Origin: Microbacterium sp. zg-Y1090
GTDB lineage: Bacteria; Actinomycetota; Actinomycetes; Actinomycetales; Microbacteriaceae
Reading direction: 5' to 3'
Assembly (NCBI RefSeq): GCF_030246945.1
Contig: NZ_CP126742.1
Span: 2,852,001 to 2,916,000, forward strand
Length of the DNA: 64,000 bases
The position numbers and the translations under genes are program-made. Of the stretch, positions 8,461 to 20,292 are shown piece by piece (within the stretch, counting starts at the first letter, position 1; each line of letters opens with the position of its first letter). A model generated the notes under the pieces. It was given only the letters and a program-made list of their open reading frames with translations, was not told where the DNA came from and searched no databases.

Positions 8461-10419
8461 ATGAAATTCATGCAGCGGCTCGGTCGATCGATCATGCTGC
8501 CGGTGGCCGTGCTGCCGGTGGCGGCGATCCTCTCGGGCATCGGCTACTGGATCACGTCGGCGGCGGGCAGCAACCTCGTCTCCGCGTTCCTGAGCGCGGC
8601 GGGCGGTGCGCTGCTCGACAACATCGCACTGCTCTTCGCCGTCGGTGTATCGATCGGCATGGCGACGAAAGCCGACGGCACTGCCGCCCTGGCGGGCCTG
8701 GTGTCGTGGCTGGTCGTCACGACGCTGCTCCGGCCCGAGACGGTGCTGCTGTTCACCGGCGTGGGTGACGTCAACGAGGTGGATCCCGCCTTCCTGCGGG
8801 TCGAGAACGTCTTCGTCGGCATCCTGTGCGGCCTCATCGGCGCGTGGTGCTACGACCGGTTCAAGGACACCAAGCTGCCCGACGCGCTGTCGTTCTTCTC
8901 CGGCAAGCGCTCGGTGGCGATCGTGACGGCGGCCTTCTCGCTCGTGCTGGCGATCGTGCTGTTCTTCGTCTGGCCGTTCGTGTACGGCGGTCTCGTGGGC
9001 TTCGGTGAGTGGATCGTCACCCTCGGCCCCCTCGGGGCCGGTCTCTACGGCTTCCTCAACCGGCTGCTCATCCCCGTCGGTCTGCACCACGCGCTGAACT
9101 CGGTGTTCTGGTTCGACGTGGCCGGCATCAACGACCTCAACAACTTCCTCGCCGGCGTGGGCACCTACGGCGTCACCGGGCAGTACATGACCGGATTCTT
9201 CCCCGTGATGATGTTCGGTCTCCCCGGCGCCGCGCTGGCGATGTACCTGACCGCCAAGACCACGCGCAAGAAGCTGGCGTACGGCATCCTGCTCTCGGGT
9301 GCGTTCGCCTCGTTCTTCGTCGGCGTCACCGAGCCGCTCGAGTTCGCGTTCATGTTCCTGGCGCCTGTGCTCTACGTCGTGCACGCCCTGTTCATGGGCA
9401 TCTCGATGGCCATCGCCGCGATCCTGCCGGTGAGGATGGGCTTCGGGTTCTCGGGCGGCTTCATCGACCTCGTGCTCAACTGGACCAACCCGATGGCCCA
9501 GAACCCCTGGCTCATCCTGGTGATGGGTGTGTTCTGGTTCCTCGTGTACTTCAGCGTCTTCTACTTCTTCATCAAGCGGTTCAACCTGAAGACCCCCGGC
9601 CGCGAGGACGACGACACGCTCGAGGCCGGCACCGAGTACGACACGCACACCGCGGACGACCCCTACCTCGTCACCGCCGCCCGCTTCATCGACGGCCTGG
9701 GCGGCAAGGACAACATCACCGACCTCGACAACTGCGCGACACGGCTGCGCATGGAGGTCGCCGATGTCTCGAAGGTCGACGACGCCGCACTCAAGCGCGC
9801 CGGCGCGGCGGGGACCATGAAGCCGGGCGGCACGTCCGTGCAGGTGGTCTACGGGCTGAACGTGCAGTTCGTGAAGGATGCCATGGAGGAGCTCATCGCC
9901 GGGCGCACCAAGGCTCCCGTCGGCGGAGCCGGCGCGCAGCCCGACCGGGCCACGGCGACACCCGATGCGTCGACGGATGCCGGCGGAAGCGCGGTGCTGA
10001 CCGAGGCCCCGGCGCCCACCCTGGTGCTGCGCCAGCCCGTCGCCGGGCGGGTCGTGCCGCTGTCGGAGGTGCCCGACCCCACCTTCGCCGACGGGATCAT
10101 GGGCCCCGGCATCGCGGTCGAGCCGACCGGTGACACCGTTATCGCGCCGGCCGCCGCCACCGTGGGCGCGACGTTCGACACGGGCCACGCCATCGCGCTG
10201 GTGCTGGCCGACGGCACGGAGCTGCTCATCCACGTGGGCATCGACACCGTGGCGATGAAGGGCGACGGCTTCGAGACGCTCGCCATGAAGGGCCAGTCGG
10301 TCAGCGAGGGCACCCCGCTGCTGCGGTTCGACCGCGCCAAGATCGCCGCCGCGGGTCACCCCGCGATCACCGCGATCGTGGTGCTCAACAACGCGAACGC
10401 CACCGTCGAGTTGCGCTGA
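8461..10419 (+). CDS. PTS sugar transporter IIC-IIB-IIA, N-acetylglucosamine/glucose family (NagE-like)
   Basis: The 652-residue permease imports and phosphorylates a hexose using phosphate from HPr. The membrane IIC domain covers about residues 1-385 with the family block GVTEPLEFAFMFLAP. The IIB domain follows, with phospho-cysteine Cys425 in DLDNCATRLRM. The IIA domain (about 515-652) has its phospho-histidine His591 in LLIHVGIDTVAMKG. The domain order and length match NagE (about 650 residues), and D-N-C-x-T-R-L-R is closer to GlcNAc than to glucose IIB sequences. ATG 8461 follows GGGAGA at about 9 nt. It is a single gene closed by a strong hairpin. No nagA or nagB is nearby, so the sugar is not fixed. 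Confidence 0.9.
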   Translation: MKFMQRLGRSIMLPVAVLPVAAILSGIGYWITSAAGSNLVSAFLSAAGGALLDNIALLFAVGVSIGMATKADGTAALAGLVSWLVVTTLLRPETVLLFTGVGDVNEVDPAFLRVENVFVGILCGLIGAWCYDRFKDTKLPDALSFFSGKRSVAIVTAAFSLVLAIVLFFVWPFVYGGLVGFGEWIVTLGPLGAGLYGFLNRLLIPVGLHHALNSVFWFDVAGINDLNNFLAGVGTYGVTGQYMTGFFPVMMFGLPGAALAMYLTAKTTRKKLAYGILLSGAFASFFVGVTEPLEFAFMFLAPVLYVVHALFMGISMAIAAILPVRMGFGFSGGFIDLVLNWTNPMAQNPWLILVMGVFWFLVYFSVFYFFIKRFNLKTPGREDDDTLEAGTEYDTHTADDPYLVTAARFIDGLGGKDNITDLDNCATRLRMEVADVSKVDDAALKRAGAAGTMKPGGTSVQVVYGLNVQFVKDAMEELIAGRTKAPVGGAGAQPDRATATPDASTDAGGSAVLTEAPAPTLVLRQPVAGRVVPLSEVPDPTFADGIMGPGIAVEPTGDTVIAPAAATVGATFDTGHAIALVLADGTELLIHVGIDTVAMKGDGFETLAMKGQSVSEGTPLLRFDRAKIAAAGHPAITAIVVLNNANATVELR

Positions 10420-10425
10420 GCGAGA

Positions 10426-10453
10426 GCGGGCGGCTCCGCGAGGAGCCGCCCGC
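10426..10453. terminator. Rho-independent type hairpin after the PTS gene
   Basis: GCGGGCGGCTCC-GCGA-GGAGCCGCCCGC is a perfect 12-bp stem with a 4-nt loop, starting 6 bp after the PTS stop codon. It also lies just past the end of the convergent 44-residue gene, so it can serve both. Confidence 0.85.
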
Positions 10454-10461
10454 CTCCGCTT

Positions 10462-10596
10462 TCAGGCGCCGGCGCCCTTGCGCGGCTTCAGCAGCCCCTC
10501 GGGCTCTCGCTTGGCACGCTTGGCTGCGCGCTTCTCCTTGAGTGACTGCTGGGCGACCTTCTTACCGTCGCGCGCTTGCGGTGACTTAGCGGACAT
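10462..10596 (-). CDS. Small basic protein of unknown function (44 aa)
   Basis: The product reads MSAKSPQARDGKKVAQQSLK at its start and goes on with a Lys/Arg/Ala-rich helix ending in KPRKGAGA. There are 14 Lys or Arg residues in 44 and no hydrophobic segment, which suggests nucleic-acid or ribosome contact. Codon use fits the host. GAGGGG lies about 8 nt before ATG 10596 as a ribosome site. The gene is convergent with the PTS gene and shares its terminator, and its promoter must lie in the repeat-rich spacer it shares with jetA. I do not recognise a named family. Similar short basic proteins are common in Microbacteriaceae, but that is recollection rather than a search. Confidence 0.7.
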   Translation of the reverse strand: MSAKSPQARDGKKVAQQSLKEKRAAKRAKREPEGLLKPRKGAGA

Positions 10597-10684
10597 GGAC
10601 TCGCTTCCCCTCTTCGGCTGGCGGGTGAACCCCTGACCATAGCCCGCTTCCTCGCGAAGTCAATTCGCCGCGGCATCCGCCCGC

Positions 10685-10763
10685 GCCGCGCCGGTCCCGC
10701 GCCGCGCCGGTCCCGCGCCGCGCCGGTCCCGCGCCGCGCCGGTCCCGCGCCGCGCCGGTCCCG
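10685..10763. repeat. GC-rich tandem repeat, five copies of a 16-bp unit
   Basis: GCCGCGCCGGTCCCGC is repeated at 10685, 10701, 10717, 10733 and 10749, the last copy lacking its final base. There are no spacers, so this is not a CRISPR array. It directly precedes two copies of the dispersed palindromic element. Confidence 0.95.
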
Positions 10764-10769
10764 GCCCGC

Positions 10770-10835
10770 GCTACTCCGGTGTCGCAAACGGCGGGTCACT
10801 CCCCGCGCACCCACCATTCGCGCCACTCGAGCAGC
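10770..10835. repeat. Dispersed palindromic element, copy A1
   Basis: The 66-bp copy starts GCTACTCCGGTGTCGC, has the inner arm AACGGCGGGT, and ends with ACCCACCATTCGCG...CTCGAGCAGC. The two ends are near-inverted repeats. The right arm has CGCCAC where other copies have CGACAC or TGACAC. Confidence 0.85.
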
Positions 10836-10871
10836 CCCACGGCCCCCACGGCCCCCACGCCACCACCCCGC

Positions 10872-10938
10872 GCCGCTCCGGTGTCACAAACGGCGGGTCA
10901 ACACCCCGCGCACCCACCATTCGTGACACTCGAGCAGC
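10872..10938. repeat. Dispersed palindromic element, copy A2
   Basis: This 67-bp copy is a clear example. The left arm GCCGCTCCGGTGTCAC-AAACGGCGGGT pairs with the right arm ACCCACCATTCGTGACAC-TCGAGCAGC over 27 positions with 6 mismatches, leaving a 13-nt loop. It ends 71 bp before jetA, in the divergent spacer that must hold the jetA promoter. Confidence 0.9.
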
Positions 10939-11009
10939 CCCACAGGCCCCACGCCACGCGAGCAGCGCCCGGCGGGAGCCGTCGGAGGGGTCGATTAGGC
11001 TTGTCCCCG

Positions 11010-12479
11010 ATGTCGAAAACTCGCGCGGAGGCCGCGTATCAGCGCTCGGTCGCCGCGTTCCGAAACCCGACGCTCGACCTTCTCCATGGCCGCCACGCGC
11101 CCTTCGTCGTGGCCGTGCTGTCGCTCGTCTTCACCCCCGAACGCCCCGCCGTCGCCGTCGCCGACGCCCACGCGGAGATCGGTGAAGCGCTCGACGAGCT
11201 GCGCGCCGCGGGCTACGACGAGGACGACCGACGCCTCCCGGTGGGCACCGCCCGTGAGATCTGCCGCCACTGGGTGCGCGTGGGATGGCTGGCCCCGCAG
11301 ATCGAGAACGACGTGGAGGTCTACCGCCTGACCGCGCACGCGGTCGGGGCCCTCGACATCGCCGGTCGCACCGGCGGGGGCCGCGCACGGGTCTCCCGTT
11401 CCCGCGTGCGCACGCTGCTCGACGCGGTCGAGCGCCTGGCCCGTGACGCCGAGACCGACCCCGAGCAGCGCATCGCCATGCTGCTGGCTGAGCGAGAGGC
11501 GCTGGATGCCGCGATCGCCCGGCTGCGCAATGACGAAGCCGAGCCCATCGACGACGAGCAGCTGTTCGAAGAGGCCGAGAACGTGCTGCACCTGGCCCGT
11601 GAGCTGCCGGCGGACTTCTCCCGCGTCGCCGAGTCGATCAAAGCGATGCAGCGCGACGTCGTCGCCGACCTCCGCCGCGATGTGCGCCCGACGGGCGAGA
11701 TCCTGCGCGAGTACCTGCAACGGGGGCGCCATGTCATGCAGGCGACCCCGGAGGGCCGGGCGTTCGAGGGCGCTCTGCGGCTCATCGGCGACGCGGAGAA
11801 CATCGACCGCCTCACCGAGCAGCTGCACACGCTGCTCACGCAGCCGTTCTCCCGCCTGATGGCGCCCGAGCAGCGCGCCGACCTCGACGCCATCGGCCGT
11901 CAGGTCGAGCAGGGCGTGCAGGAGGTGCTGACCGCGCAGCGGCGGGCGTCGCAGGTGATCACCGCCCAGGTGCGCACCCACGACCCGGCGCGTGACCGGC
12001 AGGTGGACGAGCTGCTGCGGGGCGTCATGTCCGGGCTGCAGCTGTGGATGCAGGACTCCAGGGCCGGCGACCGCGTCGAGCCGCTGCACACGTTCCCCGT
12101 CGCCGACATCGGGCACCTGCGCCAGTCGCTCAGCGACCTGCATCCGCCCGGCGCGCCGGCACCGCTCCCGGCGCCGGAGGATGTCGAGTTCGTGGATGCC
12201 GACACGCGCGCCTGGGGCGGCCCTCGCTACGCCGAGCTCGAAGCCTACGTCGCGACGCTCGGCGACCGCTTCGATCTCGCCGCGGCGTTCGAGGGCGCCG
12301 CCGACGACACCCGCCGGCCGGTCGACCTTCTCGGCCTGCTGGAGATCGCCCACCGCAACGGCATGACCGAGAGCGACGACATCTCCATCGCCGAGGCCCG
12401 CCGCCCCGACGGCACCAGCCGCCGCTTCGCCTTCGGCACCGTGACCGCGAGCACCGTGAAAGAACTCCCGCATGACTGA
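11010..12479 (+). CDS. jetA: JetA-like kleisin subunit, DUF3375 (type I Wadjet / MksF-like)
   Basis: The 489-residue protein matches DUF3375 in length and layout. It starts with a winged-helix-like region (residues 1-120, with [20 protein letters not shown] near the start), has a long helical middle (about 125-350) and ends in a small C-terminal domain. In Wadjet and MksBEF systems this subunit is the kleisin that bridges the SMC-like ATPase heads of a DNA-loop-extruding complex. Its stop overlaps jetB by 8 bp. ATG 11010 is preceded by TAGGCT (10996-11001) at 8 nt, consistent with a leaderless mRNA; an in-frame extension to 10779 would run through the palindromic repeats and is rejected. It is the first gene of jetA-jetB-jetC. 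Confidence 0.87.
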   Translation: MSKTRAEAAYQRSVAAFRNPTLDLLHGRHAPFVVAVLSLVFTPERPAVAVADAHAEIGEALDELRAAGYDEDDRRLPVGTAREICRHWVRVGWLAPQIENDVEVYRLTAHAVGALDIAGRTGGGRARVSRSRVRTLLDAVERLARDAETDPEQRIAMLLAEREALDAAIARLRNDEAEPIDDEQLFEEAENVLHLARELPADFSRVAESIKAMQRDVVADLRRDVRPTGEILREYLQRGRHVMQATPEGRAFEGALRLIGDAENIDRLTEQLHTLLTQPFSRLMAPEQRADLDAIGRQVEQGVQEVLTAQRRASQVITAQVRTHDPARDRQVDELLRGVMSGLQLWMQDSRAGDRVEPLHTFPVADIGHLRQSLSDLHPPGAPAPLPAPEDVEFVDADTRAWGGPRYAELEAYVATLGDRFDLAAAFEGAADDTRRPVDLLGLLEIAHRNGMTESDDISIAEARRPDGTSRRFAFGTVTASTVKELPHD

Positions 12480-13230
12480 CACCGCCCCCGTTGCCGACAC
12501 CGTCGTTGACGCCGTCGCCGACCCTGCGACCGAGGAGCCGTTCATCGCGCCGGTCGCGATGGAGCACGACCCTGACGAGCTGTTCCCCGGCGACCGGGGC
12601 GTGCTCGACCCCGAAGCCCGGCGCGTGCTCGTGCGGCTGCTGCAGCGCCGGTTCCTGCTGGCCGACCGCAACCGCGGCGAGTGGACGGTGCTGATGGACC
12701 ACCGGCACGCGATCGAGTCGCGGCTCAACGACCTGTTCGTGCGGCTGGTGGTCGACCACGACCGCGGGGTCGCCTACAAGGAGCAGGTGCGCTCGGACGA
12801 GCTCGAGGTCCCGATCCTCCTGCGCGACGAGGCATACTCCCGCGCCGAGACCCTCGTGCTCGTCCACCTGCGCACCGTCTACCAGCGCGAGAGCACCGCC
12901 GGGGAGCCCTCGGCACGCGTGGACATCGAGGACATCGAGCAGACGGTGCTCACGTACTTCGCCGAGGCCGACGGCAGCACCGCGCGCCGGCAGAAGGCCA
13001 TCCGCGCGGCCGTCTCGCGCCTGCGCCAGGACGGCATCATCGAGGAGGAGTCGGAGGGGCGCTACCGCATCAGCCCGCTCGTCGAGATCCTGCTCTCCTC
13101 CGAGCGCCTGCGGGAACTGCGCGACTGGCTCGCAGACCGGTCGCAGCACTCGACGGCGATCGATCTCGACGACGCGGCGGACGACACCGACGGTGCGGAT
13201 GCCGACGGCTTTGCGGAGGCGGCACGATGA
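12472..13230 (+). CDS. jetB: JetB-like KITE subunit, DUF4194 (MksE-like)
   Basis: The 252-residue protein fits DUF4194, the winged-helix KITE subunit that dimerises on the kleisin JetA. An acidic, Ala/Val-rich N-terminal tail (about 1-35) precedes the domain. Recognisable family stretches are [37 protein letters not shown] and a basic-acidic helix followed by [14 protein letters not shown]. The last 25 residues are an Asp/Ala-rich tail. The gene overlaps jetA by 8 bp and jetC by 4 bp (ATGA), so the three subunits are translationally coupled, as expected for a complex of fixed stoichiometry. No other role is suggested by the context. Confidence 0.85.
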   Translation: MTDTAPVADTVVDAVADPATEEPFIAPVAMEHDPDELFPGDRGVLDPEARRVLVRLLQRRFLLADRNRGEWTVLMDHRHAIESRLNDLFVRLVVDHDRGVAYKEQVRSDELEVPILLRDEAYSRAETLVLVHLRTVYQRESTAGEPSARVDIEDIEQTVLTYFAEADGSTARRQKAIRAAVSRLRQDGIIEEESEGRYRISPLVEILLSSERLRELRDWLADRSQHSTAIDLDDAADDTDGADADGFAEAAR

Positions 13231-16200
13231 CGATGCTCGACACCCTCTTCGGGCTCATCCCCGCGGCATCCCGAGGCCAGCAGTGGGTGGCCGACGAGCT
13301 GCAGCTGGTGAACTGGGGCGGCTACGACGGAGCCCACCGCGTGCGCTTCTCCCCCACCGCGACGCTGCTGTGCGGCGGATCGGGCTCGGGCAAGTCGACG
13401 CTCATGGACGCGTACGTCGCGCTCATGATGCCGCACACCACCCCGTTCAACGGCGCCTCCAACGGCGCCGTCGTGGGGCGCCCGCGCGGCCAGGAGCAGC
13501 GCAACATCCTCTCCTACGCCCGCGGGAAGACCGACGAGACCCGCACCGAGGACGGCACGAAGGTGACGGTGCTGCGCGGCGACGGCGTGGACACCTGGAC
13601 CGCCGTGTCGATGACGTGGCTCGACCACGACGGATCGCGCTTCACGGCGGTGCGCGCCTGGTACATCCCTGCCGGCGCGCGTCTGGTCGAAGACACCGTG
13701 CGGGTCCGCGCGACCGTGACGGGCCCCTTCGACCTCAGTTCGCTCGAGGATGCCGCCCGCCAGCGTCTGGCGGATGCCGCGGTCAAGGCCGCCGGGCTCG
13801 ACACCGTGGCGACCGATCGCGAGTTCTCCGCGCGGCTTCATGCCGTGCTCGGCATCGGCGCCGCGGGCGGCGGCTCGAAGGCGATGAGCCTGCTCGCCCG
13901 CATCCAGGCCGGCCAGCAGATCACGACCGTCGACGACCTCTACAAGCGCATGGTGCTCGAGGAGCCCGAGACGATGGCGACGGCCGACGCCGTCGTGGCC
14001 CACTTCGACGGGCTCGAGAGCACCCGCAGCCGCATGCTGACCGCGCAGCAGCAGGTGCGGGCGCTGCAGCCGATCCGCGCGGCGCGCGCACGCATCGAAG
14101 AGGCCGCCGAGCGCCTGCGCCTGATCGATGAGATCGGGCGGTTCAGCGAGCCCGATTCGCTGGCGACCCTCTGGCGCGCCTCGCGCCGCCTCGATCTGCT
14201 GCGCGAGGTCGAGGTCGAGCTGCAGGCGGCCACCCGCACCGCCGAGGCGAAGGTGCGCGAGCACCAGGCGCTGGCGGATGCCGCCGACATCGAGCGGGAA
14301 GGCCTCGGCGAGGTGCTCCGCGCCGCCGGAGGCGACCGGCTCGAGACCGCGCACCGCGAGCTTCGCGGCCTCGAGCGCCGCCTCGCCGACGTGGCGCGGG
14401 AGCGGGAGCGGCTCGACGCCGCACTCGAGGTGCTGCAGGTGCAGGTGGCCTCGGCGCGCGAGTTCGAGGCGCTGGCCGACCGCGCCCGGCAGGCGCTGGC
14501 CGACCCCGACGCCAAGGCGACGCTGCGGGAGGCGTATGGCGAGGCGATCAGCGCGCGCAACACCCTCGCGGCACGCGTGGGCGCGCTCGAAGCCGAACGC
14601 CGGGAGGCCGCGGAGCGCCACGACAACATCCCCGCACGCCTGCGCGAATCGCGGGAGCTCCTCGCCCGCGCCGCCGGGCTCCGCACCGACCAGCTGCCGT
14701 TCGTCGGTGAGCTGATCGAGGTGCGCACCGAGTTCGAGCCGTGGCGTGAGGCGTTCAACCTCGCCCTCGGCGGCTTCGCCACCACGCTCCTCATCGATGC
14801 GGCGCACCTGCCGGCGTTCCGCGCCGCCATCGACACGATCCGCATCCCCGAGCGCCTCCGTTACGAGGGCGTGCACACCGGGCTTCCCGACGCCGCGCCC
14901 GGCGATCCCCAGACGCTCCCCGGACGCCTGGACTACAAGAGCACGCCCTTCACGGGCTGGCTGCAGGACGAGCTCTCCCGCCGCTACGGCTACGTCTGCG
15001 TCGACACCTCGGCCGAGCTGTCGGAGCACCGGATGGCCTTGACCCTCGCGGGGCAGACGTCGCAGGGCGCCCGTGGTGCGCACGGCGGGCACGGACGACG
15101 CAACGTGCTGGGGTTCTCCACGCACCGCCGCGTCGGTGAGCTCGACGCGCAGCTCGGGGCGCTTCGTGCCGAGCTCGAGACGGCACAGACGGCCACCCAT
15201 GATGCCGAAGCCGAGCTCGACGCGCTCGACGCCCGCCGGGCGGCGTACGAGAAGATCCAGGACCTCACCTGGGACCAGGTGGACGTGGCATCCGTCGAGA
15301 AGGAGCGCGAGCGCTGGTCCGCGATCATCGACGAGGTGACCGCCGAGAACCCGACCATCGCCAGCATCCAATCCCAGATCGCCGCGAAGCGCGCCGAGGC
15401 GGCCGAGCTGCGTGAGGGCATCGGCCGTGCGAAGGCCGAGCAGCAGCGGCTCGCCGACGCATGGGCGGCCGTCACCGATGAGGTCGATGCCGCTCAGGCC
15501 GCGATCGACGCGGCCGACGCCGCCGGGCGCGCGCTCACCGAGGCCCAGGCCGCCTACCTCGACGGGCAGTTCCTGCTGCCGGAGGGCACCGGTCCCACCA
15601 CGCGCATGCAGGACCTGGCCCGATTCGACGCCGCGCTCGATTCGGCGTCACGACGCTTCCTCGACGACCAGCGGGCTGCGCAGGAGGCGGTCGGCGATCA
15701 GCGCGACAGCCTGCGGCGCACCCTCGCCGGGTTCCTCGACCGCTGGCCCAACCCCAACCTGCTGGCCGACCCCGACCAGTCGCTCGGCGACTTCGAGCGC
15801 ATCCTCGCCGAACTCGAGACCAGCGGTCTGCACGAACTCGAGGCGGAGTGGCGCGACAGCCTGCTGAAGCTCTCGGGCAACGATCTGACGAACCTCGACT
15901 CGACGCTCAGCAGGTCGCTGCGCGAAATCCGCGATCGCATCGAGCCGATCAACCTCATCATGCAGGACCTGCCCTTCTACGACGACCATCACCGTCTGCA
16001 GATCTCGCCGCGCGAGACCCAGTCGGAGGTGCGGCGGCGCTTCCGCAAGGAGCTGCGCGACGTGCGGGCGCTGATCGATGCGGCCGAGACCGACGACGAC
16101 CGCGAGCGCGTCTACCAGCGCATGTCCCGGCTCATCAACCGGCTGCGCCGCACCGCACCGGACTTCGCCGACCTCGTCGACGTCCGCAACCACGTGCGGG

Positions 16201-16583
16201 TCAGCGCCGAACGCGTGCACGCCGTGACGCACCAGCACGTCGCGCTGTATGACCACATCGGCGAGAAGTCCGGCGGCGAGTCGCAGGAGCTCATCGCGTT
16301 CATCGTCGGCGCCGCGCTGCGCTATCAACTGGGGGATGCCGGGGCCGAGCGTCCGCGCTACGCACCGGTGTTCCTCGACGAGGCGCTCATCAAGGCCGAC
16401 GCGCACTTCACCAAGCGGGCGATCGGCGCATGGCGCGGGCTCGGCTTCCAGCTGATCATCGGCGCACCGAACGACAAGTACAGCGCCATCGAGCCGCACG
16501 TCGACGTCGAATACGACATCCTGAAGGACACGCAGGGTCGGTCCTGGGCGAAGCCGAAGGTAGGGCTGCCGTCGGACGCCTGA
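13227..16583 (+). CDS. jetC: JetC-like SMC ATPase (MukB/MksB-like, COG4913 type)
   Basis: The 1118-residue protein is an SMC-type ATPase, the motor of the Jet/Mks complex. The N-terminal head has Walker [10 protein letters not shown] at about residues 50-58. Long coiled coils rich in Glu, Arg and Ala cover about 340-560 and 640-860, separated by a globular hinge-like part. The C-terminal head has the ABC signature KSGGESQEL (about 1014) and Walker [15 protein letters not shown] (about 1046-1059). All ATPase motifs are intact. ATG 13227 overlaps the jetB stop. After the stop there are only 92 bp before a maltokinase gene, so the usual fourth gene jetD is absent here. Confidence 0.9.
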   Translation: MTMLDTLFGLIPAASRGQQWVADELQLVNWGGYDGAHRVRFSPTATLLCGGSGSGKSTLMDAYVALMMPHTTPFNGASNGAVVGRPRGQEQRNILSYARGKTDETRTEDGTKVTVLRGDGVDTWTAVSMTWLDHDGSRFTAVRAWYIPAGARLVEDTVRVRATVTGPFDLSSLEDAARQRLADAAVKAAGLDTVATDREFSARLHAVLGIGAAGGGSKAMSLLARIQAGQQITTVDDLYKRMVLEEPETMATADAVVAHFDGLESTRSRMLTAQQQVRALQPIRAARARIEEAAERLRLIDEIGRFSEPDSLATLWRASRRLDLLREVEVELQAATRTAEAKVREHQALADAADIEREGLGEVLRAAGGDRLETAHRELRGLERRLADVARERERLDAALEVLQVQVASAREFEALADRARQALADPDAKATLREAYGEAISARNTLAARVGALEAERREAAERHDNIPARLRESRELLARAAGLRTDQLPFVGELIEVRTEFEPWREAFNLALGGFATTLLIDAAHLPAFRAAIDTIRIPERLRYEGVHTGLPDAAPGDPQTLPGRLDYKSTPFTGWLQDELSRRYGYVCVDTSAELSEHRMALTLAGQTSQGARGAHGGHGRRNVLGFSTHRRVGELDAQLGALRAELETAQTATHDAEAELDALDARRAAYEKIQDLTWDQVDVASVEKERERWSAIIDEVTAENPTIASIQSQIAAKRAEAAELREGIGRAKAEQQRLADAWAAVTDEVDAAQAAIDAADAAGRALTEAQAAYLDGQFLLPEGTGPTTRMQDLARFDAALDSASRRFLDDQRAAQEAVGDQRDSLRRTLAGFLDRWPNPNLLADPDQSLGDFERILAELETSGLHELEAEWRDSLLKLSGNDLTNLDSTLSRSLREIRDRIEPINLIMQDLPFYDDHHRLQISPRETQSEVRRRFRKELRDVRALIDAAETDDDRERVYQRMSRLINRLRRTAPDFADLVDVRNHVRVSAERVHAVTHQHVALYDHIGEKSGGESQELIAFIVGAALRYQLGDAGAERPRYAPVFLDEALIKADAHFTKRAIGAWRGLGFQLIIGAPNDKYSAIEPHVDVEYDILKDTQGRSWAKPKVGLPSDA

Positions 16584-16675
16584 GCGCGGAGCGCACGGCG
16601 CGCGGCGCGGTACTACGCATCCGTGCCGCACGTCCACCCCTTTCGCCCCGGCGCCGAAACGCGCGAGGGTGAAGC

Positions 16676-17917
16676 GTGGACTTCACAGATGACCTCAGCG
16701 CCTGGGTGGCGCAGCAGCGGTGGTTCGCCGGCAAGAGTCACGCACCGCGCTTCCGCATCCTCGACGCGCAGCCCGTGCCCGGCGCCACGCGCTACCTGCT
16801 CATGGACGACGCCGGTTCACTGCCGGCGCTCTACCACGTGCCGTTGACCCTCGTCGCGTCCTCCTCGCCCTCCGATGCCGTCGCCTGTCGCACCGACGAC
16901 GGGTACCTCGTCGATGCGACCCGGCACCCCGATTTCGCGGTGGGAATGCTCGCCGACATGGGGGTCGACGTCAGCCGCGTGACCGGCTCTCGGGTGCTCT
17001 CGGGCGAGCAGTCCAACACGTCGATCGTGTTCGACGAGGACGGCGAACCCACGATCATCCTCAAGCTCTTCCGCACGCTGCACCACGGCGAGAACCCCGA
17101 CGTCACCATGCAGCGCGTGCTGAGCGATGCGCAGTCGCCGTACGTCCCGAAGTTCCTCGGGAGCCTCGATGCGCAATGGCCCGACGCGGGGCGCGCGTCC
17201 GGCGTCGCCCGCGGAACCCTCGGGTTCGCTCAGGAGTTCCTGCCCGGCGTGCGCGATGGCTGGGAGGTCGCCCTGGAGGCCGCACGGGACCGGCGGGACT
17301 TCACCGAGGCCGCGCGGGATCTCGGCATCGCCGTCGCCGCCGTGCACGGCGCCCTCGGCGCGACCCTGGAGACCGTGGATGCCGGCACTCCCGAGGTGGC
17401 GGCCACGGCGGCGACCTGGCGCCAGCGCCTGGCCACCGCGGCAGCCGAGGTGCCCGCGGTCGCGGAGCGCCTTCCGGCGATCGACGCCGTCTATCAGGCG
17501 GCGCTCGAGCGGCCCTGGCCGCGGTTGCAGCGCATCCACGGCGACCTGCATCTCGGGCAGGTGCTCGCGGTCCCCCAGGGCGGATGGCGCGTGGTCGACT
17601 TCGAAGGCGAGCCGCTGCGGCCGATGCACGAGCGCGCGATCCCGGATCTGGCGCCTCGCGACGTCGCCGGCATGCTGCGGTCGTTCGACTACGCCAGCGC
17701 CGTCGCCGGCGACGCCGATGCCGGCGCGTGGGCTGCGGCCTGTCGCGAGGCGTTCCTCGACGCCTATGCGGCCGCGCTGGGCGCGGTCGACCTGGACACC
17801 CTGCTGCTGAAGGCGCTGGTGCTCGACAAGGCGGTCTACGAGGCCATGTACGAAGCGCGCAACCGCCCCGATTGGCTGCCCGTGCCGCTGGCCGGCATCG
17901 ACGCCGCCCTGGCCTGA
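16676..17917 (+). CDS. Maltokinase (Mak/Pep2 family)
   Basis: The 413-residue aminoglycoside-phosphotransferase-fold kinase likely makes maltose 1-phosphate from maltose and ATP, the substrate of the GlgE alpha-glucan pathway. The N-terminal cap begins with the family signature QQRWFAGKSH. The nucleotide lobe has GEQSNTSIVF and the Lys in TIILKLFRTL. The catalytic loop is HGDLHLGQVL (about 288) and the metal-binding Asp is in VVDFEGEPLRP (about 307), the typical Mak form of the DFG motif. GTG 16676 follows a GAGGGTGAAG ribosome site. It faces a TreS-like gene tail to tail with one base between the stop codons. A separate glgE or glgB is not visible in this window. Confidence 0.88.
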   Translation: MDFTDDLSAWVAQQRWFAGKSHAPRFRILDAQPVPGATRYLLMDDAGSLPALYHVPLTLVASSSPSDAVACRTDDGYLVDATRHPDFAVGMLADMGVDVSRVTGSRVLSGEQSNTSIVFDEDGEPTIILKLFRTLHHGENPDVTMQRVLSDAQSPYVPKFLGSLDAQWPDAGRASGVARGTLGFAQEFLPGVRDGWEVALEAARDRRDFTEAARDLGIAVAAVHGALGATLETVDAGTPEVAATAATWRQRLATAAAEVPAVAERLPAIDAVYQAALERPWPRLQRIHGDLHLGQVLAVPQGGWRVVDFEGEPLRPMHERAIPDLAPRDVAGMLRSFDYASAVAGDADAGAWAAACREAFLDAYAAALGAVDLDTLLLKALVLDKAVYEAMYEARNRPDWLPVPLAGIDAALA

Positions 17918-17918
17918 G

Positions 17919-20213
<2,295 letters not shown>

Positions 20214-20292
20214 CGTCCCACGCTAGGGGACGAGACGATCCGGAAACGAGGACTGGCGTTCAGTGCCGGGAGCAACTATGGAGCGCCGCCGC

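Noticed and set aside
10685..10763. CRISPR array
   Set aside because: The 16-bp units are contiguous without spacers and no cas gene is in the window.
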